Shown: positions 36,984 to 49,084, counted from the first letter of the stretch. The stretch is DNA of 64,000 bases from Drosophila miranda (GCF_003369915.1 NC_046675.1:26970001-27034000); one strand, 5' to 3'. Notes: generated by a model from the sequence alone, not told the origin. Made by a program: numbers and translations.

Positions 36984-39058
36984 ATGATTGTTACATCTGC
37001 TTCTGGCGTGGATAGCACTCCTACGTTGGGTACGTTTCTCCTTGCCTTTTCACTTCATTTATTCACTCATTGCTGAACTTTGGGTTGCCAATGGTCATGC
37101 TATTCCTGCCCTGTAGTTGTCCAGAACTATCGCGATCATAGTCTTTCTCGATATGTTTGTAAGTCTGTATGTATTTGCAGGTACGGTTGAGGTCACCACT
37201 CTCCTGGGTGTGTTTTTCGGTGTTCTCGTCCTGCTGCTACTGCTCTTCCTGTACATAAGCCGCAAGTGCTGCTTTCACCATCGCCATGGCATCAACTGCT
37301 GCGACGAGCGTCACCTGGCAGCCAAATGTGTGCAAAAGATCAGTGAGTATTCGGGGACTCGATGAGTGATTGGGATGGGTGGTTGGGCATTGGCTTGAGC
37401 AAACCCTTCGTTGCAGCACGCAAGCGACGCTACGAGAACACCAGCTCCGACTCGGAGGAGGACATCTTGCGCCGGCTGCGATGGCATCAGCAAAATCAGC
37501 ACAGCGACAAGCCCATTGGATACGGGATGAGCATCAGCCAAGCCAACCCACTGACAGCGCACAGCTTCAATTATCATCAATCCGACGCTGACCTGCAGAG
37601 GGTGACCGTAACGCGTGACCCTTTGGCAATTGCCGAAAGGGGCAAGGTCGGCATTCCATCGTCTCACAGCGAGTGCAGCTCGAATGACTCCATGGAGGCA
37701 TCTGTTGACAGTCATACTGGCATCTTGACGGGCGAGACCAAGGGTAAACTGTCTTTATCAAGCATCTGAGTGGACTTCAGACATGACAATTGACAAGCAA
37801 TGTAATTTATTTCGACGCAGCGCATCCAGTTACCGCCTTTAGGAATCCATATACGGACAATCGGGCCAAGACACACCACACCCAGAGATACCATCACAGG
37901 GTGGAGGCTTTGCCGCCGAAACTGGAGAAGGATAATGCTGTGGTGGTGATGCCTGTGGCCAATAGCTTCATTAACAACAACAATACTACTATTCCCAACA
38001 ACAACAACAACAACGATGACGTAAGCGTGCAGAAATCACAGTTGAATGATTATTATACCAGTCCCTGTCTATTATTATAGGAACCCCTGTTCGATACCAG
38101 CGATCTGCGCTCTGTCAAGTCGGATGACATGCTGGTGGGCGACTCGAAGGCCCCGGCCTCGCGGGGACCCATCGAGCTGGAGATGTCGCTGCTGTACGAT
38201 GCGCCGATGCGGAAAATGACGGTCCACGTGATGCAGGCGCGATGTCTGCCGCCGCTGGGCAACGGCCAGCAGACGCACACGCAAGTGCGTATGCTGATGC
38301 TGCCCAATAAAAAGCAGAAGCACAAAACAAAAATCCGCAGCGGGGAGAATCCGCAGTACATGGAGAGCTTCCTGCTGCATCGTGTCAATCCCGAGGACGT
38401 CAACAACATGGGTCTGAGGGTGCGCCTCTACGGCTGCGAGCGACTGAGGAAGGAACGCTTGATTGGAGAGGCGTATGTAAGCTTTGCCACGGTCGACCTG
38501 GAGCTCGAGACCAACCTGTGGCTGCCGCTTGAGCCCCGCAACACCTCATCGGTGCTGGGATCGACGAGCGATCTACTGAGCCTGGCGCGTTCGGATAGCG
38601 CGGGCTCCACATCATCCATGCAGCACGGCGGCGTCTCGGAACTGCTTCTGGGCCTCAGCTATAATGGTGTGACTGGCCGGCTGAGCGTGGAGATCATCAA
38701 GGGCAGCCAGTTCCGCAGCCTGTCTCTGAATAAGGCGCCCGACACCTACGTGAAGATGGTCATGGTTAGCAGTATTGGTCAGGAGATTTCGCGCGCCAAG
38801 ACCTCCATTCGCAGGGGACAGCCCAATCCGCTTTTTAAGGAGACATTTGCGTTCCAGGTGGCCCTGTTCCAGCTGAACGACGTGACGCTAATGATCTCGG
38901 TGTATGCCAAACGACACATGAAGAAGAACGAAATGGTCGGATGGTTTAGCCTGGGCCTAAACTCTTCCGGACCAGAGGAGGTAGCTCATTGGGCGGACGT
39001 ATGCGAAATGCCGAAGGGCGAGATGCTGGCCCGCTGGCACGTTCTGGTGGATTCCTGA
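36984..39058 (+). CDS. Syt14: Synaptotagmin 14, calcium-independent double C2-domain membrane protein
   Basis: Five exons (36984-37029, 37181-37342, 37417-37743, 37821-38020, 38081-39058) encode 570 residues. The short first exon is MIVTSASGVDSTPTL. A single transmembrane helix follows at about 23-43 (LLGVFFGVLVLLLLLFLYIS), then a Cys-rich juxtamembrane stretch (KCCFHHRHGINCC) likely to be palmitoylated. A Ser-rich linker leads to C2A (about 275-400) and C2B (about 429-570). The acidic residues that bind calcium in synaptotagmin 1 are mostly absent: the first C2A loop reads LPPLGNGQQTH. The end (WHVLVDS) matches the usual end of SYT14/16. The family acts in membrane trafficking. The stop is TGA at 39056-39058, and an open frame continues behind it (separate entry). 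Introns are 151, 74, 77 and 60 bp. Confidence 0.92.
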
Positions 39059-39250
39059 TTCGAGCAGTTGGGACAGTCTTCGACACGCAGCACCAAGGCG
39101 CTCATGAAACTGGGCTTCGCTGCGTTCAAGGACAGGTCCAAGGATAAACATGCAAAGGAGTCGAGTCGGGACGAGGACAGCGATCAATTCCCTGCAGACA
39201 ATGCGGTTGCAGTCGATATTGAGCCGGGCCTGGAGCTTGATTTTGTCTAG
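39059..39250 (+). other. In-frame 63-codon extension after the Syt14 stop (readthrough candidate)
   Basis: Directly after the TGA the same frame stays open for 63 codons to a TAG at 39248-39250. It begins FEQLGQSSTRSTKALMKLGF, is Lys-rich, then acidic (SSRDEDSDQF), and ends GLELDFV. Codon use is fly-like. The final D-F-V would fit a class III PDZ ligand. The base after TGA is T, not the C that favours leakage most. Conservation of the frame would be decisive. Confidence 0.55.
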
Positions 39251-41057
39251 AACCAAATAGGCTGAGTGTTCCAAGGTCAGTATACATTTTGTGTCTTGTT
39301 TTTATGGGGTGCAGTAGTCGATCGAATCGAATCGACTCGAATGGAAGAAGATTGATTGTCTTGTGCCTGTGGCACACTTTAAAAACCAATTTTTGATATC
39401 TGAACCGGAATGTTTGGATCTAACCCAAAAGTGGGCTAAAAAATATTTGTAATTTGGAAACAATTTGGAACACATTTTTTGATCAAATGTGAAATGTGAA
39501 AAAAAATACAACACAAAACAAAAATGAAACCTAGAATATTAAAATTTTGTACGCAATGGTACGTAAAGTACATGAAAGAACATAACTTATTACTCAAATT
39601 TGAACTTTATAATTGTTTGTGATAATGAATACTATACGCATAGTCTACGCATAGCCCAAGGGGCAGGCAATACATAAGAGTAGGACTGTGTATTGTGTTT
39701 GGAGGAGCATGGAACGCGTTCCATGTTCTCAGATGAACTCTCAGATATGTGGATGTTCGAATGGCGAATTTTTGTAACTAAACCTTTCTGCATATTATCT
39801 TAAAAATATTGATTCCCGCAGGGGAACCGAACCCCAATGTCTTATAGGACTAGCACTTTTGTATTACCAAGCAACAAAATAGAAAACTATTAAAACAGAA
39901 AATACTCGTAAATAGGAAGAATTCTAGTCAATACATAAGAGACATGCATACCCACAAAAGTACATACATACATACATAAAACATAACTAATTCTTGAAAT
40001 TTTTATCGAGAACCATGGTCATGTTCCAGTTTTGATATTTGATATGATGATAAAGATAAAAAGAGAATAAATCTCGGTACCTTAGAATTCAAACGCACAA
40101 AGATCTATTGTACAAGCTAAGGAAAGTTGGCAGACAGCCGGAGTACACTAAAACCATATACTGGAACTAAAAGTAGGCTGGAGGATAGAAATATATTAAC
40201 GTTCTGTTTGCATACACATATTGTTGTATATAAGACACCGTGATCTCTTTTGTAGCGTGTCTGGAATTGTGGTTGAAACTCCCCGGAAGAGGCAATAGGG
40301 TGGGAAATGAGGGGAAGTACATTGAAGTAAGTTTAACTTATACACAGAGAAAAAGGAAAGCTTTACTAAATATCGGATCTTAGTTATTTTTTAATTGTAC
40401 ATTCGAATCAAGTTTAATCAAAGAAAGGAAAACAGAGATGACAACTATTAAACTATTGCAATGCTCATGCAACCAAACTTAATATTAATTTTGATGTACA
40501 ATCGTGTTGAATGGATTTTGTAATGCATAGTATTCGTATCTTTTAAAAAATCTATATGTTTTGAATGTCAAATATTTTATAGTCACGATTCGCGTGAATG
40601 TGTGTTTGTCGTTGCAAAAATTGCGATATTTGTATGTGTGTCTAACTAAATCCTCTACTTCATTTTGGAAGGCGAGTGGGGCTAATCGCAATCGCTCAAG
40701 TCAGTATTACGCAATTCAAAATCAAGGACACAGAATACAAGACACAATGAAACAAGAAACCAGAAACAACAGCGATAAACTCGCCCTAAACTGCTGACTT
40801 TATGTCAAGTTTTTTAGACTCTGAGTAGAATCTCCCTCCAGAAATTAAAAGCGAATTAAGTGATTAATTTTTTCTGCAACAGATAACATATTTCTACTCT
40901 TCAATTTAAACAATTAAATTGTCATTGTTGATTATCAAATAATTTTAATATTACATAATTGCCACTTAAAATAAAACGATAAAAGAACAACAACAACAAC
41001 CTTATGGTCTCATTGATCCTTAGTCCGTAGCCTATTTATGTACATATGTATGTAAAT
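39251..41057. other. 3' regions between Syt14 and Suv3
   Basis: The two genes converge across 1.8 kb of AT-rich DNA. No gene recognised; frames are short and AT-driven. Confidence 0.5.
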
Positions 41058-43675
41058 CTATTTTCTGCGCTTTCGCCTCGTCTTCTTGTAGCTTCCCGGG
41101 TAACTGTCCTCGTCGTCGCTATCATCTGTGGGCGACTCCTGACTTTCCTTGGTGCTCGTGCTTGCCGCCGCCGCCTGGCCCACCTGCTGGGCATCCCACT
41201 CCTTGCGCAGCTCACTTAGCATCCCCGGCGTCAGCAGACCTTGGGCGAGCAGTCTGTCCGTGAGACGTCCACGCGATGCGCTGGGCAAGCGTGGCTCCTT
41301 GACATGCGTTACGCGACGCATGCTGTAGTTTGGCGTCTCCCCTTCCTGGCTGGCCTCGGTGTTTTTGAGCAGGCGAGTTATCTGGAATACGCCCTGCTGT
41401 ATAATCTCATCCAGCTCCTTTTGGGCTTCCCGTACGTTGCCAGCCTCGGGGAAAAGATCCATGAACCGATAACTGCAAAGGCAAGGCGATGCGATTAGTT
41501 TGTTATTTTGGCAGGTGGGTGCGTGCAACCTGCCTCAACCATAGATACAGATCCATAACGTCGAAAACGGACTCCAGGTGCACCAGGTCCAGTATTGTCT
41601 TGGGTAGCTTGAACGGCCAGCCGCAGTTACTTTTGATGAACTCAAATGTGATGGGCTCGTTCCGGCTGTACTGCCTGGCTATTTTAAGGAACATGGAGCA
41701 CACGAAAGGCATCTTGCGGTTGATGGGCGCACAACAGAAGACGTATCGGGCGCGAAGGGGCAGCGGAACATGTTGAATCATCTCGGCGAGGAATTTGAAG
41801 TCTTCAATGTTGCACATAAAGTACAGGGAATCGTCGACCGTGCACAGGTTCACAAATATATCCATTAGGTTGCTCAGCGATGAGTTGGGCAGGTGGTAAG
41901 CATAGAGCTCAATTTGATCGGCCGTAGGATGCAGGCCGGCCTGCTTCAAAGGCTCGGGTGTCTGTGCCAGAATGCGCTGCAAAGTTTGCAGATCCTCGGA
42001 CTTGAAGGCAGTCACATATCCATGCTCCCACTGCGTGCGAAAGCGGCCGGCCCGTCCCGCTATCTGGAGAGCCGACGACACCGATATAGTGTCGATCTCG
42101 CGCTCTCCTCTCTCGTTCATTGTGGGCTTGACCAAGGAGTAGAAAATGATTCGCCGGATGCTCCTGCAAGTGAAGATTGATTTAACGAAGATAAAATTGA
42201 CTCCCAGCAATAGCTCACTTACAGATTCAAACCCATGCCAATGGCGTCCGTGGCTACCATTACCTTGCAGCTATTGGCGGGATCATTAAATTTGGCAGCT
42301 TGGGCTAGCTTGGTGCCTGGTGGCAGGCCGCCATAGATTACAGCAACCTCCTTTCCTCTGAAAGGAATTCAATAGATGAGTATCTTGAATTAGCTTTTTG
42401 AGCGCGGGGACGAATACTCACCGTGCCTCGATTTCCCGAGAAACAGTGTAAATGTCATGCTTGCTAAAGCAAACGATACAATCGCCCGGCATCACATTAT
42501 CCAACGAGCCCAAGGCAGAACCTTCGACCGTCAGCTCGGTGAGGCGATCATAGCGGCGCACTTCCACTGTTTCGCCGGTGGTTTCGCATATCTTCTGCAG
42601 CAGCTCCAGAGCACCAGCCTCGCCGCAGACATGCACCTCGTCCGCTATCAGGCCGAGAAAGGCCCGGGTCCAGGCCCAGCCGCGCTGTGGGTCCCGCATC
42701 TGCTGTATTTCATCAATCACAGCCACCTCATCTATCACGTATGGGACAAGGCTGAAGTAAGCTGACGATATGCGAGAAATAGTAGAGTTTTACGCTTACA
42801 TGGTGTGTTAACCGAGGTCATTTCTACGGTGCACGCAACATGGTTGGCCGGCGAGTTGTCGCTGATGCCGAACTTGCGCTCCTCTCCAGTGACCAGATCG
42901 CACGGAGTGCCGCGCTCGTTCGCCTTGTTGTACACCTCCGTGGCAAGCAGCTTCAGAGGACCGCAATAGACGCCGGTCTTGGCACTGAGATACCTTTCCA
43001 TAGCGTGGTATGTCTTTCCGGAATTTGTTGGTCCCGAATGAAACACGATCTTCCGGGTCAAGGCGCGCGCGTTAGTATACCAATTAGCGGGCTGGCGCAG
43101 ATCAGAGATCTTTTTCAGATCGTCCATGCAGTCCAGGTGCGGAAACACGGTTTTTGCGTGACGGAGGAAATAAGGAAAGATGTCATCGATGTGGCCGGCC
43201 CCCTGCATAATGTCGCTGAAGATTATGTGCAGATCCACCGGAAGATTCTCGGCCTCAATGCAATAGCGCCGAAACGAGCCGAAGGCTTGCTGCTGCAAAT
43301 AGGCTGGGAACAGAATCGAAATTGATAAGTAGGAATTGGCGCATCCTCAAAGCACAGCCACGTACAGTCGAGTCCGTTCTCACTGCACAGAGATTTGGTC
43401 TCTCGACGTTGGGTGAATTTGTTCAGGATCTTGAGCAGCTCCGACTTTTCCAGTTTTCCCACCAGCTCGGAGCCCACGTCCTCGCAGTCGACGTTGGCCT
43501 GCACCTGCACTGGCTTGAACAGTGTCGATACATTTGTCTCGTGTTTTTTCCGAGAGCTCTGAGGCGGCGCCCGGTGTAAGCAGCGTGCGGCCGCAACAGC
43601 TCCATATGTTGCTCGTAGGCTGGGCGGCTGGCGAGTGACGCAGATTAGGCTAATGCAACGCCTTGAGTTTTGCAT
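41058..43675 (-). CDS. Suv3: Suv3, mitochondrial ATP-dependent RNA helicase
   Basis: Six exons (43675-43366, 43303-42800, 42731-42422, 42357-42223, 42163-41534, 41472-41058) encode 767 residues. Suv3 unwinds structured RNA in the mitochondrial matrix and, with polynucleotide phosphorylase, degrades RNA. The N-terminus ([17 protein letters not shown], then Arg/Ala-rich) is a typical mitochondrial presequence. Motifs: Walker A GPTNSGKT at 194-201, the DEIQ box at 278-281 inside [31 protein letters not shown], and motif [10 protein letters not shown] at 453-460. The C-terminus has an acidic Ser/Asp stretch and a basic end (KKTRRKRRK). The fifth intron is GC-AG (separate entry); with it the conserved text [13 protein letters not shown] is restored and the total is divisible by three. 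The start at 43675 is the first ATG in the presequence frame. The gene is divergent from Vps24. Confidence 0.95.
41473..41533 (-). other. GC-AG intron in Suv3
   Basis: Exon 5 ends TTGAG at 41534 and the intron starts GCAGGT; it ends TTTGCAG at 41473, 61 bp. The nearest GT donor lies four bases downstream and leaves the wrong phase for the next exon. Only the GC donor gives [11 protein letters not shown], which is conserved in human SUPV3L1. Confidence 0.8.
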
Positions 43676-44368
43676 CGCTCCAGCAAACAAGTGGGGGGGA
43701 GGGTGTTTTAATTGAACAATTAAGGAAAATGTATTTGTCGAACACCCACGTTTGTAGCCTCTGATATAACGGAGCGCGGGTACAGCTGATGGACAGCTGT
43801 AAAAAAGAGAAGGTTGTACGCCATTGTTTTCTCTTTTTTGATTGTGACGTCACAAGTGCGTGCTCAAGCGCTGCCAGATCAACCAAAATTGTTGTATACG
43901 ATAGTTTTTGTTAGGCAATTAAATATGATCAATTTCACCACTAACCATACAGTATGGTTAGTGATTTCACATAGTATACGTTCTAAAGTATGAACCAAGG
44001 ACCGTAATCATAAAACGTTAAATTAAAAAATTACATAACGACGACAAATTCAACTAATTATATTAATATTACACGTGTGACAGTTTCAAAAGCAGTAAAA
44101 TAAATGCCTCGCTGGATCACCATTATTCAAGAATTAGCGTGTCGGTCATTTGTGTATGAATATTTTATATCGTATAGATATCCTTATTTAGACTCTTTGA
44201 ATGTGACATACGAATAATAATGAAGTACTGCACATCACTGACAAAGTTTATCATGGTGGCATCACCATGAATTGCTTGTCACAACAAAAATGACTCACTC
44301 GGAATATTAAACAAATTAAAAGTTAAAGCATTACAAATATTCGACTGTTCTCGTTCACGAACAGTGCA
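43676..44368. promoter_or_regulatory. Shared upstream region of Suv3 and Vps24 with two hairpin-forming repeats
   Basis: The genes diverge from this 693-bp gap. Inside are a perfect 11-bp inverted repeat with a 3-base loop (CACTAACCATA at 43939-43949 and its complement at 43953-43963) and a 7-bp one (CATGGTG/CACCATG, near 44252-44269). No coding frame is present. Confidence 0.6.
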
Positions 44369-45226
44369 ATGGGCTTATTCGGCAAAACTCCAAGCAAAGA
44401 CCCCAAAGAACAGGTACGACACCGTTCTGCCTTCAGCTCAAAGATGTTCCAGAGAAATGATGTCATATTCCAGTTGTTTTGTTTGAAATTTTTGCCTTAT
44501 TTGCATTTGCTTTAACCTCCGCTACGCCAATTAACAGGTGCAAGAATGGACGCACAAGATACGAAAGGAAGGCAACCAGCTAGATCGGCAAATCCGCAGC
44601 ATACAGCGTGAGGAGGATAAAGTGAAGCGCTCGCTGAAACAGGCCGCCCAGAAAAATGACCGTGACACCTGCGTCATTCTGGCCAAAGAAATAGTGAATG
44701 CGCGCAAGGCCGTCAATCGCATATACACGTCAAAGGCTCATCTTAACTCCATACAGATGCAGATGAAAAATCAATTATGTAAGTGGTCTTGAAGGATCTG
44801 GCTTTGGAGACCCTAAATAATATGATCCTTGTTCTTCCAGCCACCCTGCGTGTTGCTGGTTCACTGCAAAAGTCAACGGAAGTCATGCAGGCCATGCAGA
44901 ATCTGGTTCGATATCCCGAGCTGGCGGGTATTATGCGCGACATGTCGAAAGAGATGATGAAAGCCGGCATTATCGAGGAGATGCTGGATGAGACAATGGA
45001 CTCACTGGAAGAGTCTGAGGAGCTGGAGGAAGAGGCGGCAAAGGAGGTGGACAAGGTTCTGTGGGAGATAACGGATGGCAAGCTTGGGGAAGCTCCACTG
45101 CCACCAGAGGCTACTCCAGCGGAGAAAACCCCGGCAGTGGCCGCAAGAGTCGAGGTCGAGGAGGACGACGACGAAGGCGAAGAATTGCAGGAGATGCAGA
45201 GTCGGCTGGCATCCCTGCGTTCCTAG
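44369..45226 (+). CDS. Vps24: Vps24/CHMP3, ESCRT-III subunit
   Basis: Three exons (44369-44413, 44538-44778, 44841-45226) encode 223 residues, one more than human CHMP3 as I recall it. The N-terminus MGLFGKTPSKDPKEQ leads to a long basic helical hairpin (VQEWTHKIRKEGNQLDRQIR) typical of the ESCRT-III core. The middle has LRVAGSLQKSTEVMQAMQNL and the family text MSKEMMKAGIIEEMLDE. The C-terminal half is acidic and ends ELQEMQSRLASLRS, a MIT-interacting motif that binds Vps4 and keeps the subunit closed in the cytosol. The protein polymerises on endosomal membranes for vesicle budding, cytokinesis and related scission. Introns of 124 and 62 bp are GT-AG. Confidence 0.96.
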
Positions 45227-45622
45227 ATTAATTGCAATAGGGTTGGTCTTTCAATTATTGTCGGGAAATAGGGCAGACTCTATTCCAGCACTTTGAGAAT
45301 GTTTCCCACCCAAAATTTCAGATGCTAGGACCCGAAACAGTGAATTAAAAAACCAAAATACTAGCAAGAAGCGAATAATTTCACTTTCAGTGCGCCTCTG
45401 TTCAATTTGTTTTGAACTCCACGCTTGTAACCGTTACATTTACAAAAGTTACATTTTATTTATTGTATAATTTCCTTGTATTAAAAATCGATGTTTTCTG
45501 TAGAAATCTCCGTTCAAAATCCAGCTCCTACGTGGCTACATTCCATATGATTTCTAAATTGACACGCTATTTAGTTCCATTTTGAAGATAGTCTTTAGTG
45601 CAGCATACTCGTATTTTCCAGT
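45227..45622. other. 3' UTRs between Vps24 and MP1
   Basis: The two genes converge across 396 bp. Nothing else seen. Confidence 0.6.
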
Positions 45623-47111
45623 CTATGGTCGGACGTTATTCTCGATAAAGTCCAAATACGCTGCCACTCTTGTGTATACACCCGGCCATCCCTTCAGACC
45701 ACATGGTGTTGGTCCGTATGAGACTACGCCTGTGATGTAGTAGTTGGAATAACCCTCGGTGTAGTCTTCCAACAACAGGGGACCACCAGAATCTCCGCGG
45801 CATGAATCCACTCCCTCTACGCCGCCAGCGCAAATCTGATTAGAGGTGACGGTGCGCCGCTGGCTAGCATATCGATTATTACAGTCACTTAGCGGCACAG
45901 GATCCACTTCAGCCTTCAACTTTCTGTTGGACGTGAAGTTGGTCTCAGTGCGACCCCATCCGGCGACTACCATTTTGCGGCCTAGGAAAATTGCATCGCG
46001 CTGTGATGCTAGACTGGGCAAGCAGACCGGCGAGATGTGCTCTGTATATACGACCGGATCCCTAAGCCTCAGCAGCGCAATGTCGTGGAGCTGGTCCCGT
46101 GCGTTGCCTGGATACTGCGGATGAGGAATTCGCTCAACCACGGGGTTGTCCACGTAGCCTTCATTGCAATCCCTCCGGCCGTTCTTCTCGGTTGTGCAGT
46201 CTGGATTTGTACTTGTATCCCACTCTCCCAAACGCACGCCCGACAGCTGCCAGTCGCTTGGTATGGCGGAAACGCAGTGCGCCGCCGTGATTACATAGCG
46301 ATTGTTGATCAGCGACCCTCCGCAGTGGTGGCCTTTGACGTTTCCGGCTGGTATTGGAAATTGGTATGGCTTACGGCTCAGTCGGGTCAGAATCAAACTT
46401 TTTAGTACTCACGTTTCGTGTACTCGATTAGTACCATCCAAGGAAACTCCTTTTTCCCCGTTTCCACGCCACCTACCACGCGATCACCGAAATTCTCTCC
46501 GCAATTGGGCGGCTGGGGCAGCAGGCTCGATGTGGGAACTCGCGCCGGGGTGGGGGGCTGCTGCGGCCGCGGATTCTGATTTCCCCACACCGGCTGCTGA
46601 TTGAGTCTGCGGTTGTTTGCACAACAAATCTGAAATCATTTGTGGCGATAAATGTACGAGCGTAATGGTATTTTGGTGACTTGCGGGCTGTTGTATTTAC
46701 GAGGACTTGTCCACTGCGATAGCCACATTGACTGTTCTGAAGGAATTGGCGAGTTTCGGTCGAAACAGTTCCTCTTTGCACCAGCTCGTACAGATATCCG
46801 CATTCCTTGAGGTTAATGCACGTCCCACTGTTCTCATCGGGCGTTGTGCAATACCCGAAGATTTCTAGGAGATGAAGATAAAACCCGCACAAATTAATGC
46901 TGTTGCTGTTGGTGTTGGTGTTGCTGTTGCTGCTGGGGATGCCCCCAGCCCAATCGGCAGGGTCAAGTTCAGCGCTGATAGTCAGATGAGCTTTCTGCCA
47001 TGTCAGCTTGCAGCCTGGAGCCCGACTCGACTGAAACTTGCCTTGTGCGTAGCCTTGCCGCCTTTCTTCAGTAAGAAGCACCAAGAGCCCGAGTATAAAC
47101 TTCAGTTCCAT
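45623..47111 (-). CDS. MP1: MP1, CLIP-domain serine protease of the melanisation cascade
   Basis: Four exons (47111-47042, 46864-46701, 46629-46413, 46347-45623) encode 391 residues. MP1 is a haemolymph protease that acts upstream of prophenoloxidase activation. A signal peptide lies in the first ~22 residues (MELKFILGLLVLL). The CLIP domain spans Cys29 to Cys81 with six cysteines ending ICC. A Pro-rich linker leads to the activation site Arg128 in GDRVVGG. The chymotrypsin-fold domain has His174 (TAAHC), Asp239 (DIALL) and Ser337 (GDSGG); Asp331 at the base of the S1 pocket predicts cleavage after Arg or Lys. The first intron (46865-47041) uses a GC donor; the others are GT-AG. It is a secreted zymogen needing cleavage by another protease. 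Confidence 0.93.
46865..47041 (-). other. GC-AG intron 1 in MP1
   Basis: Exon 1 ends CAAG at 47042 and is followed by GCAAGT, the optimal GC-donor consensus; the acceptor TCCTAG ends at 46865. Phase 1 then joins Gln-Glu as YAQ-EIFGYC, placing the first CLIP cysteine correctly. GT alternatives downstream give the wrong phase. Confidence 0.75.
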
Positions 47112-48366
47112 GGTGTCAAATGACGATTTAGAAATCTTTGCTCTCTTATATTAATCGGTTGAATAGCGCGCTTGACCGTGCGCCTGCCTTTGCCTGTTGA
47201 AATCACACTGAAAGAGGCTTGGAAGAGCTAAACGCCATTGCCCCCACATGCTGCTGTTGCTGTTGCTGTTGTCGTTGTTATTGTCGTGGCTCGTCGGAGG
47301 CTAAGGTTAAGCTTATCAGCCAGTGATGCGAGAAGCCGCTATTCTCTCCCCAAACCAGTAATGACAGAATCTCAGAGCACGATTCTCAGTCCAGCTGAGA
47401 TCAGTTCCGTTCGACTCAGGGCAGGGTCTGGTTCTAGCAATACTCACACAGATATGTACACTGTCAGCGCGCTCCCAACTTCGACTCCGACCCGTGTTAA
47501 ACGAGGCTAATGGACCGTCTTGCCGTTTCTTGCGCTCTCGTTGCCTCATCATCGCAATTTCCACTTGAATGGAGCGATGATTTTATTTCTCTGCCATACT
47601 CGAAGCTGACAGGTCTTGGCCCGTTTTAATAGCCATCGCCATCCACTTTGAAAGTGCCTGCTGCTTCTGCAGCCGACAAGTCGATTGAGAGAGTGCGTTC
47701 TGTTCAGTTTTTTGTACATACTCGTGCATACATATGTACATACATATGTACGTACATACTGGAATTCCCCAACCACACAAACATGTGACATACAAACACT
47801 GTACATGTAAATATGTACTTTATAACGCACTCTGTAAACACTCACTCACACGTACATACATGGGTATATTTTGTGCATAACTTATTTTCAATTAATTCGA
47901 TTTATACGAGTAGGCATATGATTATGCCTGAAATGTTTGTGCATAGGTGGGCATGTACTTATGGGCATGTGTAGTGCCAAGTAAGTTAATTTGTGTGTGA
48001 CATTCGAATGGGATGGGGACCGGTCCACATGCCGAGGAGATGGGAGAGCCCTCTCTTAGAGTACTGGTCATTTCAGTGTAGTTTGAATATGTGTGCATGT
48101 ACATGTACAACATATTGTGTTTCTTTTTATCAAAACGCTAGTTGCCGATGACCTTTGAAGACTAATTGTTCGTAGATCAAATAAATTCAATGTTTCCGAC
48201 GCATGTACGCGTCTGTCTTTATATAATCTTCTATATATGTACATATACACAAATGATCTGTTGGATTGTAGCTCACTTAAAAACTCGAAAAGTTTTGCAC
48301 CGATTGATCTGAAATTTTGACATATCATAAAATTCAGTCCCAGGATTGTTTTAGACTATATGCATG
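47112..48366. other. MP1 upstream region
   Basis: Contains a (GTTGCT)-like run near 47249-47280 and a palindrome-rich TACATATGTA cluster near 47715-47760. No coding frame is convincing. Confidence 0.45.
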
Positions 48367-48774
48367 CTATATATCATCGCCGGAATGTGCTATGGTAATG
48401 CAAGAGGCATTACTGTCGTCGTCATCGTGTGCTCCCTGCTCTCTCGTGGATGGGATACCAATGTATATCTCCGGATTGAACAGCTTGGGCTCCATTGGCC
48501 AGTTGTAACATCCACGGGTGTCTGACTACGGCCGGCCTGCTTCAGCTGCAGAGCATCCATATATACAGAGCCTTCGATGTCAAGGTGCGTCTCCTCGGCG
48601 TCATCTTTAAGGATGTATCTTTGGGCCATGGCAATGTGGTCGCTGCTGGAGTCACTGTGCAGGAGGGGATTCTCACACACTAGATTTGGTTCAGGCTTGG
48701 TGTCCTGGCCTGCCGATTTGGGCCTTTTCTTTTGGGAGGGCACACTTACTTTGCTGGAGTCGACTGTACTTGTG
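48367..48774 (-). pseudogene. Coding segment with a frame break, possibly the tail of the four-TM gene
   Basis: Minus-strand text reads STVDSSKVSVPSQKKRPKSA through AMAQRYILKDDAEETHLDIE and YMDALQLKQAGR in one frame. It then continues NWPMEPKLFNPEIYIGIPST and ends TIAHSGDDI at 48367 in another. Both parts look like real cytoplasmic-tail protein. The shift lies near 48526. Explanations: a one-base deletion (pseudogene or sequence error), or a very short 41-bp intron (48526-48566, GTATAT to CGTAG) that would keep frame. An acceptor at 48775 would join in phase to a donor (TTG then GTATTG) in the last four-TM exon, so both pieces may be one gene. I do not recognise the family. Confidence 0.5.
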
Positions 48775-49084
48775 CTATTCTACTTTGAAATTTAGATGCA
48801 AACGATGGATCTTAAGCTAGTCAGTAAACGGCAGGGTGTACCCAGATAAAAACCCATTTAAATCGGATATTGAATGAACCATTTGAAATAACACAACAAT
48901 GTGATTTCAATAATTCAATATAACTGGAATGAAGGATATTAAAATATAATTAAAATACGGCCATCCAATTTAATACCTTTTGGTTTTGTATATGTGTAAA
49001 AAGTGTTCGGTGTGCAATTATAATCGTAATTAAACTTAAGCTAAGCAGGAGCTTTCAACGGCTTCCATCATTGATTTGGTTAGC

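Noticed and set aside
39820-39890. tRNA-like T-arm (GGGGTTCGGTTCCCC on the minus strand)
   Set aside because: No matching acceptor stem, D-arm or anticodon arm upstream; a lone hairpin is not a tRNA.
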